A stretch of DNA of 64,000 nucleotides from Protaetiibacter larvae (GCF_008365275.1 NZ_CP043504.1:2356001-2420000), one strand, 5' to 3'. Shown: positions 47,138 to 57,222, numbered from the stretch's first letter. The notes: generated from the letters alone by a model not told the origin. Made by a program: numbers and translations.

Positions 47138-48112
47138 TCAATGGAAGATGAGGAAGAAGGCGTACGCGACGGCCGCCGACGGCAGAATCGAGTCGAGCCG
47201 GTCGAGGAAGCCGCCGTGCCCGGGAAGCCAGCCCGAGATGTCCTTGATGCCGAGCTCGCGCTTGATGAGCGACTCGATGAGGTCGCCCATCGTGCCGACC
47301 AGCATGAGCACGAGGCCCATGATGGTGCCCTCCCACCACGGCTGACCGAGCATGAGCCAGGCGAGCAGCGAGCCCGCGATCATGGCCGCGAGGGCTGCCC
47401 CCGCGAAACCCTCCCAGGTCTTCTTGGGGCTGATCCTGGGTGCCATCGGGTGCTTGCCGAAGGTGAGCCCCGATGCGTACGCGCCGACATCCGTCGTCAC
47501 CACGATGATGAGCGCGGCGAGCACCCACCAGCGGCCGCCGTCCTCCCCCGCGAGCACCACGTAGAAGCCCGCCATGAAGCTGACGTACAGCTGCACGAGC
47601 ACGCCCGCGCCGATGTCGCCGAGCACCGAGAGCGCACCCGTGCGGTGGCTCGGTCGCGCGAGCTCCGCCAGGCGCCACAGCGTGATCACGAGGATCGCGG
47701 CGAGGATCGCCAGCCACAACCCCGGCACATGGAAGAAGAAGGCGACCGGAAGCACGCCGATGCCGACCACCACGGATGCCACCCGCGGCACGTCGCGCCC
47801 GACGGCGCGCAGCGCGCTCGAGAGCTCGAACACCGTGAAGCCGACGAGGGCCGCCGCGAACGGGATGAACAGCCACGGGGTGATCAGCAGGCTCGCGAGC
47901 AGGATCCCGCCGAGTCCCACCCCGATCGCGATCGCGGCGAGCAGATTGCGCCCCGTCCGCGCCTTGATCTTCTCCTGCGTGGCGTCGAACTGGTCGCGGG
48001 CCGCCTTGACCTGAGCCTCGAACTCGTCGCGCGCGTGCTGCGCGTGCAGCTCGAAATCCTCGCGGGCGCTGCGTTTCCGGGATGCGCCGTCGTCGTCGGG
48101 TTCGGCGTGCAT
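47138..48112 (-). CDS. cdsA: Phosphatidate cytidylyltransferase
   Basis: This 324-residue protein has a charged N-terminal coil of about 60 residues and then eight membrane helices. The signature KDISGWLPGHGGFLDRLDSIL is present near the C-terminus. It makes CDP-diacylglycerol for phospholipid synthesis. The start shares one base with the frr stop (TGATG), so the two are coupled. The N-terminal coiled extension is unusual for the family. Confidence 0.94.
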   Translation of the reverse strand: MHAEPDDDGASRKRSAREDFELHAQHARDEFEAQVKAARDQFDATQEKIKARTGRNLLAAIAIGVGLGGILLASLLITPWLFIPFAAALVGFTVFELSSALRAVGRDVPRVASVVVGIGVLPVAFFFHVPGLWLAILAAILVITLWRLAELARPSHRTGALSVLGDIGAGVLVQLYVSFMAGFYVVLAGEDGGRWWVLAALIIVVTTDVGAYASGLTFGKHPMAPRISPKKTWEGFAGAALAAMIAGSLLAWLMLGQPWWEGTIMGLVLMLVGTMGDLIESLIKRELGIKDISGWLPGHGGFLDRLDSILPSAAVAYAFFLIFH

Positions 48113-48663
48113 CAGACCTCGAGGAGCTCGGCTTCCTTGCGCTTGAGCGCCTCGTCGATCGCCTCGACGTGGGTCTTGGTGAGCGCGTCGAGCTCCTTCT
48201 CGGCGCGGGCCACCTCGTCCTCGCCGACCTCCTTGGTGGCGTCGAGGTCGTCCTTCGCCTTGCGACGAACGTTGCGGATGGCGACCTTGGCGTCCTCGCC
48301 CTTGGCCCGCACGATCTTGACGTACTCCTTGCGGCGGTCCTCGGTGAGCTCGGGCATCGTCACCCGGATGATCGTGCCGTCGTTGCTCGGGGTCGCGCCG
48401 AGGTTCGGGAAGTTGACGATGGCCTTCTCGATCTCCTTGAGCGCGGCCTTGTCGTAGGGGGTGATGACGAGGGTGCGCGCCTCGGGATTCTGCAGGCCGG
48501 CGAGCTGACCGAGCGGGGTGGGGGTGCCGTAGTAGTCGACGAGGATCTTCTGGAACAGGGCGGGGTTCGCGCGCCCCGTGCGCACCGTGGCGAAGTCGTC
48601 GCGGGCCACCTCGACGGCCCGGTTCATCTTGTCCTTGGCCTCGGCGAGAACGTCACTGATCAC
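48112..48663 (-). CDS. frr: Ribosome recycling factor
   Basis: This 183-residue protein has [19 protein letters not shown] and [15 protein letters not shown], standard for RRF. It splits post-termination ribosomes with EF-G. It is normal in length and is followed directly by cdsA. Confidence 0.97.
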   Translation of the reverse strand: MISDVLAEAKDKMNRAVEVARDDFATVRTGRANPALFQKILVDYYGTPTPLGQLAGLQNPEARTLVITPYDKAALKEIEKAIVNFPNLGATPSNDGTIIRVTMPELTEDRRKEYVKIVRAKGEDAKVAIRNVRRKAKDDLDATKEVGEDEVARAEKELDALTKTHVEAIDEALKRKEAELLEV

Positions 48664-48711
48664 GGCGGCTCCTTACATCCCAGCAGACTCCCCCCAGCTT
48701 AGTGATCCCCG

Positions 48712-48767
48712 CGAGATGTCAGTTGTTGCGGGATCCGGGGCCGAATTCTGCAGCTTCTGACATCTCG
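48712..48767. repeat. Inverted repeat at the 3' end of the DUF3097 gene
   Basis: CGAGATGTCAG (48712-48722) and CTGACATCTCG (48757-48767) are exact inverted copies 34 bases apart. They overlap the last codons and stop of the DUF3097 gene, so its C-terminal residues ([13 protein letters not shown]) are partly encoded by the repeat. It fits the same pattern of paired inverted words seen elsewhere in the window. Confidence 0.75.
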
Positions 48768-49582
48768 GCGGATGTGACGTGGTCGATGAGGCGCTCGACG
48801 GGGCCGAGGAAGGCGGGGTCGAGGTCGGTGTAGGTGCGGACTGTCGCGAGGATGCGCTGCCAGGCGTGCGCGATGTCCGCTTGGGTGTCGTGGGGCCAGC
48901 CGAAGGCGGCGCAGATGCCGTGCTTCCAGTCGGTGCCGCGCGGGATCACGGGCCAGGCGCGGATGCCGAGACGCTCGGGGCGGATGGCCTGCCAGACGTC
49001 GATGAAGGGGTGGCCGACGATCAGCGTGTGCTCCCCCGCGAGCTGCTGCGCGATCCGGGACTCCTTCGAGCCGGGCACGAGGTGATCCACAAGCACGCCG
49101 ATGCGACGGGCGGGTCCCGGCCGGAACTCGGCGAGCGCGGCGGGTAGGTGATCCACGCCCTCCAGATACTCGACAACGACACCCTCCACGCGCAGGTCGG
49201 CGCCCCACACCTTCTCCACGAGCTCGGCGTCGTGCCTGCCCTCCACGTAGATGCGGCTCGCCCGGGCGACCCGGGCCCGCTGACCCGCGACGGCGCGCGA
49301 GCCGGATGCCGTGAGCAGCCGCCCCTGCGGTCCGGCAATCGGCGGGCTGAGGATCACGGCCGCGCCCTCCACGAGGAACCCGCCGCCGAGCGGGAACCAG
49401 CGCACGCGACCGTGGCGATCCTCGAGCCCGACGTTGCCCTTCTCCACGCGCACCACGGCGCCCACGAAGCCGTCGACGAGCTCGACCACGAGGCCCGGCT
49501 GCGCCTCGACGCGTGGCACCTGCGTCCGCCCGCGGGCACGCCAGTCGCCGGCGAGCACGTCGCCGTCGTAGCGGTCGGTCAC
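48719..49582 (-). CDS. DUF3097 (Toprim-like) protein
   Basis: This ~287-residue protein matches DUF3097: [20 protein letters not shown] near the start, [17 protein letters not shown] (Glu of a Toprim-like core), [27 protein letters not shown]. Toprim-like domains cut or join DNA/RNA phosphodiesters or bind nucleotides; the role of this family is unknown. GTG 49582 overlaps the pyrH stop by four bases. Its presence between pyrH and frr departs from the usual order. Confidence 0.82.
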   Translation of the reverse strand: MTDRYDGDVLAGDWRARGRTQVPRVEAQPGLVVELVDGFVGAVVRVEKGNVGLEDRHGRVRWFPLGGGFLVEGAAVILSPPIAGPQGRLLTASGSRAVAGQRARVARASRIYVEGRHDAELVEKVWGADLRVEGVVVEYLEGVDHLPAALAEFRPGPARRIGVLVDHLVPGSKESRIAQQLAGEHTLIVGHPFIDVWQAIRPERLGIRAWPVIPRGTDWKHGICAAFGWPHDTQADIAHAWQRILATVRTYTDLDPAFLGPVERLIDHVTSAEMSEAAEFGPGSRNN

Positions 49583-50307
49583 GCCGTGACCAGCGTGCCG
49601 ATGTGCTCGCCCTGTAGCGCCTTGGTGATGTTGCCGGCGGGCTCCATACCGAACACGAGCATCGGCATCCCGTTGTCCATGCACAGGCTGAACGCGGTCG
49701 AGTCGACCACCTTGAGGCCCTGCACGAGCGCCTCCTGGTAGCTGATGCGGTCGAGCTTGGTGGCGTTCGGATCCTTGCGGGGGTCGGCCGTGTAGACGCC
49801 GTCGACGCCGTTCTTGGCGACCAGCACGGCGTCCGCGCCGATCTCGAGGGCGCGCTGGGCGCTCACGGTGTCGGTCGAGAAGTACGGCAGGCCGGCGCCC
49901 GCGCCGAAGATGACGACGCGGCCCTTCTCGAGGTGCCGCTCGGCGCGCAGCGGGATGTAGGGCTCGGCCACCTGAGTCATCGAGATCGCCGACTGCACGC
50001 GCACCTGGGCGCCGGCCTGCTCGAGGAAGTCCTGCAGGGCGAGGGCGTTCATGACGGTGCCGAGCATGCCCATGTAGTCGGCGCGGCCGCGGTCCATGCC
50101 GCGCTGGCTGAGCTCGGCGCCGCGGAAGAAGTTGCCACCGCCCACGACCACCGCGACCTCCACCCCGCCCGCGTCGTCGGGGCTCTTCGGGGTGGCCGCC
50201 GCGATCTCGCGTGCGATGCCGCTCACCACATCCGGGTTCACGCCGAGGGATCCGGCGCCGAACGCCTCACCCGAGAGCTTGAGCAGGACGCGGCGGCGCT
50301 TCGACAT
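49579..50307 (-). CDS. pyrH: UMP kinase
   Basis: This 242-residue protein has [27 protein letters not shown], and [15 protein letters not shown], the amino-acid-kinase pattern of PyrH. It phosphorylates UMP for pyrimidine nucleotide synthesis. It is coupled to the DUF3097 gene. Upstream the expected tsf gene is separated by two plus-strand genes. Confidence 0.96.
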   Translation of the reverse strand: MSKRRRVLLKLSGEAFGAGSLGVNPDVVSGIAREIAAATPKSPDDAGGVEVAVVVGGGNFFRGAELSQRGMDRGRADYMGMLGTVMNALALQDFLEQAGAQVRVQSAISMTQVAEPYIPLRAERHLEKGRVVIFGAGAGLPYFSTDTVSAQRALEIGADAVLVAKNGVDGVYTADPRKDPNATKLDRISYQEALVQGLKVVDSTAFSLCMDNGMPMLVFGMEPAGNITKALQGEHIGTLVTA

Positions 50308-50393
50308 GGGTGTCCTTCCGGGGGGATGCGGGCCGGTGGGCCGGATCCAGAGTACCCGAGGGCGGCGTCGGAGCCGGGAGCTAGAGTGCCGCC

Positions 50394-50822
50394 ATGAGCG
50401 ACTACCAGGTGCTGCAGATCGGCGGGCTCGACGAGTGGCGCGGCCACTACGGCGGATTCCGGCCGTCGACGTCTCGCGACGGCCGGCGGGTGGTCGATCA
50501 CGAGCTCTCGATGCAGTACATCGGGCTCACCGCGAACGCACTCGAGCCCGGCGAGGAGGCCGGCTATTGGCACGTGCACTCACGGATCGAGGAGCTGTAC
50601 GTCTTCCTGGAGGGACTGGGACAGATGGGCCTGGACGACGACGTCGTCGACGTCGGGCCGGGCACCGTGATCCGGGTGGGCCAGGGCGTGTGGCGCAGCT
50701 GGCGCTGCGATGCCGCGAGCCCCGGCGAGTTGCGCTGGCTCTGCATCCGCGCGGGCGGCTCCGAGCTGCCCGAGTTCCCCGACGACAGCACCCGCGACGT
50801 CGAGCGTCCCTGGCCGTGGTGA
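50394..50822 (+). CDS. Cupin-domain protein
   Basis: The 142-residue protein has [18 protein letters not shown] (HxH plus Glu) and a later [17 protein letters not shown], a cupin fold. Cupins bind metals and sugars, amino acids or other small molecules; the function here is unknown. It is divergent from pyrH with 86 bases between starts. Confidence 0.85.
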   Translation: MSDYQVLQIGGLDEWRGHYGGFRPSTSRDGRRVVDHELSMQYIGLTANALEPGEEAGYWHVHSRIEELYVFLEGLGQMGLDDDVVDVGPGTVIRVGQGVWRSWRCDAASPGELRWLCIRAGGSELPEFPDDSTRDVERPWPW

Positions 50823-50912
50823 GCGTCGCGCCCACTGCGGGTGCCGCCATCCCGTCAACGGGGGGTGCCCGTTTGCCGAGAGGCGCTCATCGGCGCGGAT
50901 AACGTGGCGCGT

Positions 50913-52256
50913 ATGCATCTCATCCGTCGCCGAGGGCTCCGTCCCGCGTACCTGGTGTTGTCAGCCCTCGTCCTCGGCGCCACGCTCACCGCTCTCACCT
51001 CACCCGCGTCCGCGCAGGCGGACCCGGGTGACGGCACCACGATCACGATCCCGGGGCACACCGGGGCGCGTGCTCTCGCCACGGGCCCCGACGGTGCGAT
51101 CTGGGCGGTCGGCGGCCTCTCGGCGGGGGACTCCTGGGTGGTGCGACTGTCGCTCGACGGCACGATCCTGTCCGACATGCCGCTGGCGTCGGGCGCGATC
51201 CCCATCTCGATCGCTGAAGGCGCGGACGGACGGATGTGGATCGCATACGGCAACATCTCGACCGTCATCGCCATCGCCGCGGATGGAACGGTGAGCAGCT
51301 ACGCAACCCCGAATCCCGCGAACGAGGTGATCATGGCCGGGCCGGACGACCGGATGTGGGTGCTCGGCATCAACCAGGTTGCGGTGATGACGCTCGACGG
51401 CGGCGTCGAGGCGACCATCCCGACAGGCAGCCAGCCGAGCGATCTCGTCGTCGGTTCGGACGGCTACATCTGGGTCAACAGCTTCGGTGACTCCACCCTC
51501 TTGCGGATCGACCCGGTGACCCGGGCTGTGAGCACGTTCGCCACGGTGGGACGCCCTGGCAACGGCCTCGCGGTGGGCCCCGACGGTGACATCTGGTACC
51601 CCAAGCTCATCGCCAGCACCATCGGCCACATGCCGGCTGCCGGCGGTGCCGAGACCACCATCCCTGCACCCGCGGCGAATCCCAACTATCTGCTCTTCGA
51701 CTCCACCGGAACGCTCTGGGCGAGCTATCAGGGGTCCCTCGACCACGTCACCGCCACCACCGGTGCGACCACCATCGACTACCCGGTGGGAGACACGTCC
51801 TTCACCGCGCGCATGCTCGAGACCTCGGATGGGCGCATCTGGGTGGTCATGCTCGACGCCGCCGCGGCCTCCATCCGCATCATCGACCCTGTTCGGGCAC
51901 CGACCTTGCGCGCGGATGCTCCCGCCGCGACCCTCGGCACCAGCTACGACGTGACGATCGGCCGCGGCGGGCAAGCGACGTTCTCGATCGACGAGGGCGC
52001 CCTTCCCGCCGGGCTCTCGCTTGATCCGGCGACGGGCCGCATCACGGGCGCACCGACCGCGCTCGCCTCCTCGAGCTTCCGCGTCACGGTCACGAACCCG
52101 CTCGGAACAGCGACGCGGACCTTCACCCTGACCGTCCTGCCTCCCACGGAGCTCGCGGAGACCGGTCCGACCGACGCCCTCGCCCCACTCGCGTTCGCGG
52201 TCGCGGCCCTGCTGGCGGGCACGGTGCTCGTCCGCGTGCGGCGCCGACACCCCTGA
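50913..52256 (+). CDS. Secreted beta-propeller protein with LAETG wall anchor
   Basis: This ~447-residue protein has a signal peptide (AYLVLSALVLGATLTALTSPASAQA) and a Vgb/SMP-30-like propeller with repeats of the type GPDGAIWAVGG, GADGRMWIAYG and GSDGYIWVNSFG. A putative Ig-like domain (LPAGLSLDPATGRITGAPT) precedes the C-terminal LAETGPTD, a hydrophobic helix and RVRRRHP. LAxTG is the type used by class E sortases in high-GC actinobacteria. The GTG at 50904 is an alternative start. It is convergent with tsf, with a terminator between them. Confidence 0.82.
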   Translation: MHLIRRRGLRPAYLVLSALVLGATLTALTSPASAQADPGDGTTITIPGHTGARALATGPDGAIWAVGGLSAGDSWVVRLSLDGTILSDMPLASGAIPISIAEGADGRMWIAYGNISTVIAIAADGTVSSYATPNPANEVIMAGPDDRMWVLGINQVAVMTLDGGVEATIPTGSQPSDLVVGSDGYIWVNSFGDSTLLRIDPVTRAVSTFATVGRPGNGLAVGPDGDIWYPKLIASTIGHMPAAGGAETTIPAPAANPNYLLFDSTGTLWASYQGSLDHVTATTGATTIDYPVGDTSFTARMLETSDGRIWVVMLDAAAASIRIIDPVRAPTLRADAPAATLGTSYDVTIGRGGQATFSIDEGALPAGLSLDPATGRITGAPTALASSSFRVTVTNPLGTATRTFTLTVLPPTELAETGPTDALAPLAFAVAALLAGTVLVRVRRRHP

Positions 52257-52276
52257 GGCTTCCGAGCCGATGGTCC

Positions 52277-52324
52277 GGTTTCGGCCGGATGGCACCCGCG
52301 AAAGCGCGCCATCCGGACGAAACC
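52277..52324. repeat. Inverted repeat between propeller gene and tsf terminator
   Basis: GGTTTCGGCCGGATGG (52277-52292) and CCATCCGGACGAAACC (52309-52324) are inverted copies with one mismatch and a 16-base spacer. They lie 20 bases after the propeller gene stop. This is one of six such pairs in the window. Confidence 0.75.
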
Positions 52325-52340
52325 GCACCCGGAACGCGGC

Positions 52341-52375
52341 GAGGGGCCCCGGATCGCGCGGATCCGGGGCCCCTC
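52341..52375 (-). terminator. Strong bidirectional hairpin terminator of tsf
   Basis: GAGGGGCCCCGGATC (52341-52355) and GATCCGGGGCCCCTC (52361-52375) form a perfect 15-bp stem with a 5-base loop. It lies 26 bases downstream of the tsf stop on the minus strand and also after the plus-strand propeller gene. It probably ends both transcripts. No T-run is present, as is common in high-GC actinobacteria. Confidence 0.85.
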
Positions 52376-52401
52376 GGGCGTGCGCGTGAGCGCGGTGCTG
52401 C

Positions 52402-53229
52402 CTAGGCGCCGACCTTGAACCGGGCGAAGCCCGTCACGGTCAGGCCGGCGTCGGCGAGGACCTTGCCGACGGTCAGCTTGTTGTCGCGGGCGTAGTCCTG
52501 CTCGAGCAGGGCCACCTGCTTGAAGAAGGCACCGAGGCGACCCTCGACGATCTTCGGCAGGGCGGCCTCCGGCTTGCCCTCCTCGCGGCTGATCTGCTCC
52601 ACGATGCGACGCTCGTTGTCGACGTCGGCCGGGGGCACATCCTCCTTGCCGAGGTAGGTCGGGTCGGCGAAGGAGATGTGCTGCGCGATCGAGCGGGCGG
52701 TCTCCACGTCGTCACCGGTGTACGCGACCACGACGCCGATCTGCGGCGGCAGGTCCTTCGAGGTGCGGTGCAGGTAGACCGCGAACTTCTCGCCGGCGAT
52801 CCGGGCCACGCGACGCAGCTCGATCTTCTCGCCGATGGTCGCAGCCTGGTCCTCGATGAGCGCGCCCACCGTGGTGCCGTCGACCGCGACCGCGAGGGCC
52901 GCATCCACCGTCTCGGCGCCCGAGTCGGCGAGGGCGGCGACGATCTTGTCGGCGAGGGCGATGAACTTCTCGTTCTTCGCCACGAAGTCGGTCTCGCAGG
53001 CGAGCTCGATGAGCGTCACCGCGGTGGCCGACTCGACGACGGCGACGAGGCCCTCGCTCGTGGAGCGGTCGGCACGCTTCGCGTTGCCCTTCGCTCCCTT
53101 GAGGCGCAGGATCTCGACGGCCTTCTCGATGTCGCCATCGGCCTCGACGAGAGCGTTCTTGGTGTCGACCATGCCGGTGCCGAGGCGCTCGCGCAGGGCC
53201 TTCACGTCTTCCAGGCTGAAGTTGGCCAT
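52402..53229 (-). CDS. tsf: Elongation factor Ts
   Basis: This 275-residue protein begins MANFSLEDVKALRERLGTGMVDTKNAL and has ETDFVAKNEKF, the EF-Ts core that recycles EF-Tu-GDP. It is typical in length for actinobacteria. It follows rpsB after 25 bases. Confidence 0.97.
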   Translation of the reverse strand: MANFSLEDVKALRERLGTGMVDTKNALVEADGDIEKAVEILRLKGAKGNAKRADRSTSEGLVAVVESATAVTLIELACETDFVAKNEKFIALADKIVAALADSGAETVDAALAVAVDGTTVGALIEDQAATIGEKIELRRVARIAGEKFAVYLHRTSKDLPPQIGVVVAYTGDDVETARSIAQHISFADPTYLGKEDVPPADVDNERRIVEQISREEGKPEAALPKIVEGRLGAFFKQVALLEQDYARDNKLTVGKVLADAGLTVTGFARFKVGA

Positions 53230-53254
53230 GGATGTTGTCCTTACTGGTTCGGGA

Positions 53255-54253
53255 TTACTGGGCGGCGGGCTTCTTGGCGGCAGGCTTCTTGGCAGGCTTC
53301 TCGGCCTCGACCTCAGCCTCGGCCTCGGCGGCGGGAGCCTCCTCGGCAGCGGCCTCCTCGGCGGCGACCTCCTCCACGGCGGCCTCGGCCTCGGCGACCA
53401 CCACGGCGACCTCCTCGGCCGCAGCCTCGGCATCACCCTCGACACGCTCGTCGACGGCCTCGATCTGCTCGGCGACCGACGGGGTCTCCGAGGCCTCGAG
53501 GAGCTCGCGCTCCCACTCGGCGAGCGGCTCGACGGCCGAGACGTTGCCCTCGGCCTCCGGCTTCTGGTGACGCTGGATGAGACCCTCGGCCGCGGCGTCG
53601 GCGATGATGCGGGTGAGCAGGCCCACCGAACGGATCGCGTCGTCGTTGCCCGGGATCGGGTACTGCAGCTCGTCGGGGTCGGCGTTGGTGTCGAGGATGC
53701 CGATCACCGGGATGCCGAGCTTGGTGGCCTCGTTGACTGCGAGGTGCTCACGCTTCGAGTCGACGACCCAGATGGCCGACGGGGTCTTGGTGAGGTTGCG
53801 GATGCCGCCGAGGGTCTTGTGCAGCTTGTCGAGCTCGCGCTTCTTGATGAGGAGCTCCTTCTTGGTGAAGCCCTTCGTCGTGTCGTCGAAGTCGATCTCC
53901 TCGAGCTCCTTCATGCGCGCGAGGCGCTTGGAGACCGTCTGGAAGTTGGTGAGCAGTCCGCCGAGCCAGCGCTGGTTGACGTAGGGCTGGCCGACGCGGG
54001 TCGCCTGCTCGGCGATGGCCTCCTGGGCCTGCTTCTTGGTGCCGACGAAGAGGATGGTGCCGCCGTGGGCGACCGTCTCCTTGACGTAGTCGTAGGCCTG
54101 ATCGATGTAGGCCAGCGACTTCTGCAGGTCGATGATGTGGATGCCGCTGCGCTCGGTGAGGATGAAGCGCTTGACCTTCGGGTTCCACCGGCGGGTCTGG
54201 TGTCCGAAGTGCACGCCGCTGTCGAGCAGCTGGCGGATGGTGACGACGGCCAT
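53255..54253 (-). CDS. rpsB: Ribosomal protein S2
   Basis: The 332-residue protein begins [25 protein letters not shown] and has the S2 core to about residue 245. A C-terminal tail of about 80 residues follows, rich in Glu and Ala then Lys/Ala-Pro ([12 protein letters not shown]). The tail is much longer than in E. coli but similar tails occur in actinobacteria. GGAAAGGAA precedes the start. A long leader lies upstream. Confidence 0.97.
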   Translation of the reverse strand: MAVVTIRQLLDSGVHFGHQTRRWNPKVKRFILTERSGIHIIDLQKSLAYIDQAYDYVKETVAHGGTILFVGTKKQAQEAIAEQATRVGQPYVNQRWLGGLLTNFQTVSKRLARMKELEEIDFDDTTKGFTKKELLIKKRELDKLHKTLGGIRNLTKTPSAIWVVDSKREHLAVNEATKLGIPVIGILDTNADPDELQYPIPGNDDAIRSVGLLTRIIADAAAEGLIQRHQKPEAEGNVSAVEPLAEWERELLEASETPSVAEQIEAVDERVEGDAEAAAEEVAVVVAEAEAAVEEVAAEEAAAEEAPAAEAEAEVEAEKPAKKPAAKKPAAQ

Positions 54254-54442
54254 GGCCGTTCCTTTCCGGCAGGCACGGCGAAGCCGGGCCCGCATGTTCT
54301 CAGTTGTCTGCCGCGACCGGTCGGTCGCGATCCCTGGTGCCCGGACGCGATCCCGCACACCGTCTCCGGTGGGACTGAAGGGATTGCTGCCACGAGTGGG
54401 CACGCGAAGTCACCCGCCGAAACGGGTGCTACGGGGAGTCTA
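54254..54442 (-). promoter_or_regulatory. rpsB promoter and long leader
   Basis: On the minus strand TGCTAGACT gives an extended -10 (TAGACT, plus-strand 54437-54442), about 185 bases upstream of rpsB. The leader that follows holds a stem CACCCG/CGGGTG (54411-54416 with 54423-54428) just after the expected start site, and GC-rich segments nearer the gene. No -35 box was clear. An S2-binding autoregulatory leader is possible but unproven. Confidence 0.4.
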
Positions 54443-54534
54443 GCACCGCTCGTCCCCCGCGGGGAGCGGGCCGATCCCTCCCCCGCCACCGCGCGGGCCC
54501 TGTGGGGGCCCAGGGTGCAGGCGAGGATGGGCGG

Positions 54535-55002
54535 ATGCGCCGCCTCCTCCGCCTCCGCCCGCTCGCCGCGGCGCTCGTCGCCGCCGCGCTGTGGAGCTGG
54601 CCGGTGGCGGCCCCGCATCCGATCGTGCGCGGCTTCGTCGCGCCCGCGACGCCGTACGCGGCCGGTCATCGCGGGATCGACGTGCGTGCGCCCGAGGGTG
54701 CCGAGGTGAGGGCGCCCGCGGGGGGTGTCGTGCGGTTCGCCGGATGGGTGGTGGACCGCCCGGTGCTGTCGATCGACCACGGAGGCGGCGTCGTCTCGAG
54801 CTACGAGCCGGTCGCCACCACGCTCCAGGCGGGCGACCGGGTGCGCCGCGGCGACGTCATCGGCACCGTGCTCGCCGGGCACTGCGCATCCCCGTGCCTG
54901 CACCTCGGGGTGCGTGTCGACGGCGCCTACCTCTCGCCGCTGCTGTTCCTCGGCGGCCAGCCGCGCGCCGTGCTGTTGCCGCTGGGTCCCGATGGGCGAT
55001 GA
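54535..55002 (+). CDS. M23 (LytM) peptidase
   Basis: This 155-residue protein has a signal peptide (LAAALVAAALWSWPVAA) and a short M23 domain with GHRGIDVRAPEGAEV and a final CLHLGVRVDG (HxxxD and HxG, where the second His of the HxH motif is replaced). The missing second His may lower or change zinc binding. Close M23 genes beside xerC/rpsB are common in actinobacteria. ATG 54535 fits the signal peptide. Confidence 0.83.
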   Translation: MRRLLRLRPLAAALVAAALWSWPVAAPHPIVRGFVAPATPYAAGHRGIDVRAPEGAEVRAPAGGVVRFAGWVVDRPVLSIDHGGGVVSSYEPVATTLQAGDRVRRGDVIGTVLAGHCASPCLHLGVRVDGAYLSPLLFLGGQPRAVLLPLGPDGR

Positions 55003-55009
55003 TGCCTGC

Positions 55010-55345
55010 ATGGGTCCCGATGATCTCGGTTTCGGTTTCGACGCGTTCGGCGCCTTCGGCGTGGTGTTCGTGGTGCTGCTCGTGCTCGGCCTGCTGTTCA
55101 TCGCGGCCGTCATCACCTTCATGGTCATCGCGATCACGAGGAACGTGCGCAAGGCGAAGGAGCTCGGGCACGATCCGCTCACGATGGAGACCGAGCTGAC
55201 CGCGCGCGCGATCGACTCGAAGCTGCTGGCGCCCGAGGTCTCCACCGAGGCGCGGCTCGCCGAGCTCGACGACTTGCACGCCCGCGGTGTCATCACGGCG
55301 ACCGAGTACGCCACGGCGCGTGCCGAGGTGATCTCGAGCCTCTGA
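55010..55345 (+). CDS. SHOCT-domain membrane protein
   Basis: This ~111-residue protein has an N-terminal hydrophobic segment (VVFVVLLVLGLLFIAAVITFMVIA) and a C-terminal SHOCT domain (RLAELDDLHARGVITATEYATARAEVI). It is 7 bases after the M23 gene. SHOCT domains are short helical modules often found at the ends of membrane proteins. The function is unknown. Confidence 0.82.
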   Translation: MGPDDLGFGFDAFGAFGVVFVVLLVLGLLFIAAVITFMVIAITRNVRKAKELGHDPLTMETELTARAIDSKLLAPEVSTEARLAELDDLHARGVITATEYATARAEVISSL

Positions 55346-55361
55346 GCCGGAAGCCCGCCGC

Positions 55362-56267
55362 TCAGGCGCGGGGATGCGCGAGCCGGTAGCTCTCGCGCAG
55401 CCGTTCGATCGACACATGCGTGTACAGCTGCGTCGTGGCGAGGCTCGCGTGACCGAGCAGCTCCTGCACGATCCGCAGATCGGCGCCGCCGTCGAGCAGG
55501 TGGGTGGCGGCGGTGTGCCGCAAGGTGTGCGGCCCGGCCGGCCCGCTCCCCGGGAACTCGGCCAGCTCGCGGGCGATGAGCTCGTAGACGCTGCGGGTGT
55601 TGAGACGCCCGCCACGGGTCCCGAGAAGCACGGCGTCGCCGGATGCCGAGGTCGCCAGGCGCGGCCGAGCCGACTCGAGGTAGGCGTCGAGGGCGCGCGC
55701 CGCGGGTGCCCCGAACGGCACCACGCGCTCTCTCGCCCCTTTGCCGAGCACCCGTAGGGTGCGCGCCTCGCGATCGATGTCCGCACGGTCGAGGCCGACG
55801 AGCTCGCTCACGCGCAGGGCGGAGGCGTAGAGCAGTTCGACAACGGCGAGGTCGCGCCGGGCGATCGGGTCGTCGTCGTCCGCGCGGCGCTGCAGTCGCT
55901 CCAGGATGGTGTCGAGTTGGGGGCGGGTGAGCACCCGCGGCAGGCGGCGCCCGCTGCGGGGGGTGCGCAGCCGCAGCCCCGGATCGCTCGCCAGCTCGCC
56001 GGTGCGGGTGAGCCAGGCGGTGAAGGTGCGAGCCGAGGAGGTGCGCCGCGCGAGGGTTGTCGGGGCGAGGCCCGCCTCGGACCCCTTCCACACCCAGTCG
56101 CGCAGGGTCTCCAGGTCGAGCTGCGCCGCATCCGCCTGCCCGAGGCCTTCGCTGAAGGCCGCCAGATCCGCGAGGTCGGCCCGGTATGAGCGCACCGTGT
56201 GCGAGGAGTAGCCGCGTTCGAGCGTCAACTCGGCGAGGTACCGCTCGATCGCCGCGCGCAGCTCCAT
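55362..56267 (-). CDS. xerC: Tyrosine recombinase XerC
   Basis: This 301-residue protein has the catalytic residues in [13 protein letters not shown] (Arg), [13 protein letters not shown] (His-Arg) and [15 protein letters not shown] (His, Tyr nucleophile). The N-terminal SAM-like domain is present. With XerD it resolves chromosome dimers at dif. Its place between dprA and rpsB in the actinobacterial order supports the chromosomal XerC. Confidence 0.94.
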   Translation of the reverse strand: MELRAAIERYLAELTLERGYSSHTVRSYRADLADLAAFSEGLGQADAAQLDLETLRDWVWKGSEAGLAPTTLARRTSSARTFTAWLTRTGELASDPGLRLRTPRSGRRLPRVLTRPQLDTILERLQRRADDDDPIARRDLAVVELLYASALRVSELVGLDRADIDREARTLRVLGKGARERVVPFGAPAARALDAYLESARPRLATSASGDAVLLGTRGGRLNTRSVYELIARELAEFPGSGPAGPHTLRHTAATHLLDGGADLRIVQELLGHASLATTQLYTHVSIERLRESYRLAHPRA

Positions 56268-56286
56268 GCGCTCATGGTGCCACCGC

Positions 56287-57222
56287 TCAGCCGCGCCCGG
56301 AGCGCTCCACCTCGGCGAGGCTGAAGGTCGAGGTCTTCGAGGAGAACGCCTCCCGGCGCTCCTCGGCGCTCATGCGGGCGAGCGCCTCGAGGAAGGCGCC
56401 CGAGAACCCGGACACCCGGGGGGCGTCGCTGATGGGCACGATCGCATGCACCACCTGGTCGGCGTAGACGTTCACGAGGTTGAAGGTCTGTCCGCGATCG
56501 ATGCCGGCGAGAGTGCCCGGTTCGGCGCTCGCGTCGATCGTGTAGCAGGTGGCCGCCGCGACCGAGACGGGGACCCCCGCGAAGGTGCCGCTCGTGGAGT
56601 AGTGCAGGTGCCCGGCGAGCACACCGCGCACATCGCTGCCGCGCACAACCTCGGCGAGCTCCGCCTGATGGTCGAGCTCGATGATCGCCATGAGTTCGAC
56701 GGGCGACGGGATGGGCGGATGATGCAGCGCCAGCAGGGTGCCGTGCGGCGCCGGGGTGGCGAGTTCGGCGCGCAGCCAGTCGAGCTGTTCGGGCACGAGG
56801 TCGCCGTGGTGGTAGCCGGGCACGGTCGAGTCGAGGGCGATGATGCGGAGACCGCCCACGTCGTAGACCCGATCCTGCGGCGCGCCGCTCGCCTCCTCAC
56901 CCAGCAGGATCGAGGCGAACGGACCGCGCTCGTCGTGGTTGCCCATGACCCAGATCACCTGGGATCCCATGCGTGCGGCGGCCGGCTCGACGAGCGCCTT
57001 GAGTCGCTCGTAGGCGTCGGGTTCGCCGAGGTCGGCGAGGTCGCCCGTGATGACGATCGCCTCGGGGCGCACCCCGGAGCGCTCGAGCTGGGCAAAGGCC
57101 CGCGCGACGTGGGCATCGGTGTCGACGGCACCGTAGAGCGGACGACCGCCGCCGAGCAGGTGCGTGTCGCTCACATGGGCGATGACGTGGACGGGCGGCG
57201 CATGCTGGCCGAGCTGGACCAT
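56287..57222 (-). CDS. Calcineurin-like phosphodiesterase (CpdA-type)
   Basis: This 311-residue metallophosphoesterase has [31 protein letters not shown] and [11 protein letters not shown], the metal-binding motifs of the calcineurin-like fold. It is close to the cAMP phosphodiesterase CpdA. The real substrate is unknown. It is between xerC and the 3-hydroxyacyl-CoA dehydrogenase on the same strand. Confidence 0.9.
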   Translation of the reverse strand: MVQLGQHAPPVHVIAHVSDTHLLGGGRPLYGAVDTDAHVARAFAQLERSGVRPEAIVITGDLADLGEPDAYERLKALVEPAAARMGSQVIWVMGNHDERGPFASILLGEEASGAPQDRVYDVGGLRIIALDSTVPGYHHGDLVPEQLDWLRAELATPAPHGTLLALHHPPIPSPVELMAIIELDHQAELAEVVRGSDVRGVLAGHLHYSTSGTFAGVPVSVAAATCYTIDASAEPGTLAGIDRGQTFNLVNVYADQVVHAIVPISDAPRVSGFSGAFLEALARMSAEERREAFSSKTSTFSLAEVERSGRG

